Of a stretch of DNA of 33,150 bases, positions 31,341 to 33,150 are shown piece by piece (the first letter of the stretch is position 1; each line of letters opens with the position of its first letter). Under the pieces are notes generated by a model, which saw nothing but the letters and a program-made list of their open reading frames with translations, had not been told where the DNA came from and did not search any database. Source of the DNA: JAVWGW01 sp036655915. Lineage in GTDB: Bacteria; Actinomycetota; Coriobacteriia; Coriobacteriales; Eggerthellaceae. A program made the position numbers and the translations under genes. The stretch covers positions 1 to 33,150 of the forward strand of contig JAVVPE010000013.1 of assembly GCA_036655915.1 (NCBI GenBank). Direction: 5' to 3'.

Positions 31341-33150
31341 ATGAGCCAAATTTCTCGTCGTAATTTTCTTGCCGGTTCGGCCGTTGCTGCTTTGGGGGGT
31401 ACTTTGGCGCTTGCCGGGTGTGCCCCCGCGGGTGGCAGCAAGGGCGGATCGGCGGCAGCAGGATCCGATGGTGCCTGGATTGGCAATGGCATGGGCAAGC
31501 ATGGCACCATGCAGATGGAGGTCGTTACCAAAGAAGGCGCAATCGAACGCATTAATGTCATCGAGTCGCGTGAAACAAAAGGCATGGGCGATGTAGCTAT
31601 CAATCAGCTTTCGCAGCTTATCGTTGCCAACCAGACGCTTAATGTTGACACCGTTTCGGGTGCAACGCTTTCCAGCATGGCGTTTTTGACTGCCGTGGGT
31701 GAGGCGCTGGATGCGTCGGGAGCAAAAGCTTCCGAATGGAAAAAGCGCGATCACGTCACTCTCGCTCTTCCTGAAGATATGCCTAAGACGGCCGACGTTA
31801 TCGTGGTTGGTGCAGGTGGTGCTGGTTTTGCGGCAGCCATTACCGCAGCTCGTGCAGGTAAAAAGGTTATTTTGTTGGAAAAGATGGGCGTTGTCGGTGG
31901 CGACACCTCGCTTTCTGGTGGCGAAATGGCCGTTCCGGGTAATTGGATTCAGCAAAAAGAGGGCGTTTCTGATAGCGCCGAAGCTCTGGCGGCAGATATG
32001 CTGAAGGGCGGCGACAATAAAGGTGATCCAGCTTTGGTCAAGGTTATTGCGGAAGGCACGTTTGATAGTGCCCAATGGCTTACCTACGAAGGCGGCGTTG
32101 CGTGGGAACACAATTGTCTTTTCTTTGGTGGGCATTCGGTCAAACGTTCAATTATACCGATGGGCCATACCGGTAGCGAAATGATTACTAAACTGGCCAT
32201 GCGTAGCGAAGAAATTGAAACCCTGACCGTTTTGACTAACATGCGGGTAATGGATCTGGTTAAAGATGCTTTGGGCAAAGTAACTTCAGTTAAAGCTGAA
32301 AGCGCGATTACGGGTGATACTTTCACCTTTGAGGGCAAGTCTGTCATTTTAACAAGCGGTGGCTTTGGGTCAAACGTTGATATGCGCGTAAAGTACAATC
32401 CCGCTATGGACGCTTCCATTCTTTCAACCGATTCCGTTGGCGCAACGGGCGATGGTCTTACCATGGGTTCGGCGATTGGTGCGAACTTGATTGATATGGA
32501 ATATATCCAGACATATCCTACATGCGATCCCCAGACGGGTGCGCTTCTTTATGTGGGCGACATGCGCCTGGAAAGCCTTGCTATCATGATGAACAAGGAA
32601 GGCGATCGTTTTGTCGAAGAACTGGATCGACGTGACGTGTTGTCAAACGCAATCAAAAAGCAAACTGACGGCATGGCTTATATGCTGTTTAATCAAAAAG
32701 GTGCAGATAAATCAGGTCTTCTGGTAACCCATTCAGATGAATACGAAAATTTGGATTCCCGTAAAATCATCGCAAAGGGCGATACGCTTGAAGCTGCCTG
32801 CGAACCTTTCGGCGTTGATGCGGTTGAGCTGCAAAAAACGGTCGATACGTGGAACCGGTATTGCAAAGAAGGTAAAGATACTGCGTTCAATTATCGCGGA
32901 GAGCTTAACCCTATCGATGGCGGCCCCTACTATGTTATGTCATACAAGCCTGCCGTTCATTACACCATGGGCGGTTTGCATATCAACGTGAATGCAGAAG
33001 TGCTTGATGAATCTGGTGCTGTTATCCCGGGTTTGTTTGCTGCGGGCGAAGTTGCGGGCCACAAGATGGGCACCAACCGGCTTGGGTCGTGTTCTATGGC
33101 CGACATCTACACTTTCGGCCGTGTTGCGGGTAAGAGTGCGGTAGCCTACA
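31341..33150 (+). CDS. Tat-exported flavoprotein reductase, fumarate-reductase-like (3' end cut)
   Basis: 603 residues to the window edge, open. A twin-arginine signal SRRNFLAG (5-12) is followed by LAGC, a lipobox, so it is probably a Tat-exported lipoprotein. Then an FMN-binding domain with DTVSGAT ending at T109, the ApbE flavinylation motif for covalent FMN. The FAD domain starts with GAGGAG (157-162). Fumarate-reductase-type active-site positions are present: R431 in DRRD (equivalent to the proton-donor arginine of flavocytochrome c), H540 in HYTMGGLH and R580 in NRLGS. The canonical NRLGGN is here NRLGSCS. Substrate unknown; Eggerthellaceae have many such paralogues for respiratory reduction of small molecules. 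AAGGAGG lies 6 nt upstream. Electrons would come from outside the membrane through the FMN. Confidence 0.88.
   Translation, partial: MSQISRRNFLAGSAVAALGGTLALAGCAPAGGSKGGSAAAGSDGAWIGNGMGKHGTMQMEVVTKEGAIERINVIESRETKGMGDVAINQLSQLIVANQTLNVDTVSGATLSSMAFLTAVGEALDASGAKASEWKKRDHVTLALPEDMPKTADVIVVGAGGAGFAAAITAARAGKKVILLEKMGVVGGDTSLSGGEMAVPGNWIQQKEGVSDSAEALAADMLKGGDNKGDPALVKVIAEGTFDSAQWLTYEGGVAWEHNCLFFGGHSVKRSIIPMGHTGSEMITKLAMRSEEIETLTVLTNMRVMDLVKDALGKVTSVKAESAITGDTFTFEGKSVILTSGGFGSNVDMRVKYNPAMDASILSTDSVGATGDGLTMGSAIGANLIDMEYIQTYPTCDPQTGALLYVGDMRLESLAIMMNKEGDRFVEELDRRDVLSNAIKKQTDGMAYMLFNQKGADKSGLLVTHSDEYENLDSRKIIAKGDTLEAACEPFGVDAVELQKTVDTWNRYCKEGKDTAFNYRGELNPIDGGPYYVMSYKPAVHYTMGGLHINVNAEVLDESGAVIPGLFAAGEVAGHKMGTNRLGSCSMADIYTFGRVAGKSAVAY

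Overview
The window looks like chromosomal DNA of an anaerobic actinomycete of the class Coriobacteriia, most likely Eggerthellaceae. Three things suggest this: a moderately GC-rich sequence, a LuxR-type regulator with a polytopic MFS-like N-terminus (29556-31010), and next to it a Tat-exported fumarate-reductase-like flavoprotein with its own FMN-binding domain (from 31341). The assignment rests on gene content only; genus cannot be fixed by eye.

Layout. 1-5656 carries a membrane Ser/Thr kinase, a minus-strand pair (small membrane protein, then a PdxY-type pyridoxal kinase), serS, and two overlapping small genes. The second of these resembles the isolated N-terminal domain of cyanophycin synthetase. 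5662-7892 is an overlapping pair of a PLP aminotransferase and a D-Ala-D-Ala-ligase-like ATP-grasp enzyme. 8076-11315 is a run of envelope or stress type genes (YtxH-like, PRC-barrel, VTT/DedA-like, TM2 domain). 11316-11761 is a gene-poor stretch with four 23-bp tandem repeats in front of an AAA/DUF4143 ATPase. 13158-15958 holds a class I aldolase and a catalase.

16375-23931 is the most striking part. It is a single-direction surface-protein operon: an ER/SipW-type signal peptidase, three short TasA/camelysin-like secreted proteins, a fourth with an MPKTG sorting signal, and a 1033-residue beta-helix protein, closed by a strong terminator. Its roughly 148-nt leader holds a 12-codon open frame with a good ribosome binding site, a long hairpin, and a segment able to pair with the whole Shine-Dalgarno of the signal peptidase. 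This could be a translational switch for a fibre or matrix system.

23942-33150 holds two tRNAs (Leu-CAA, Thr-CGU), an M20 dipeptidase, an EFR1-type flavodoxin/ferredoxin, a PAS-GGDEF diguanylate cyclase with an intact active site and I-site, and the divergent LuxR regulator / flavoprotein reductase pair, which is cut by the window end. The diguanylate cyclase could feed c-di-GMP control of the surface operon, but nothing in the sequence ties them directly.
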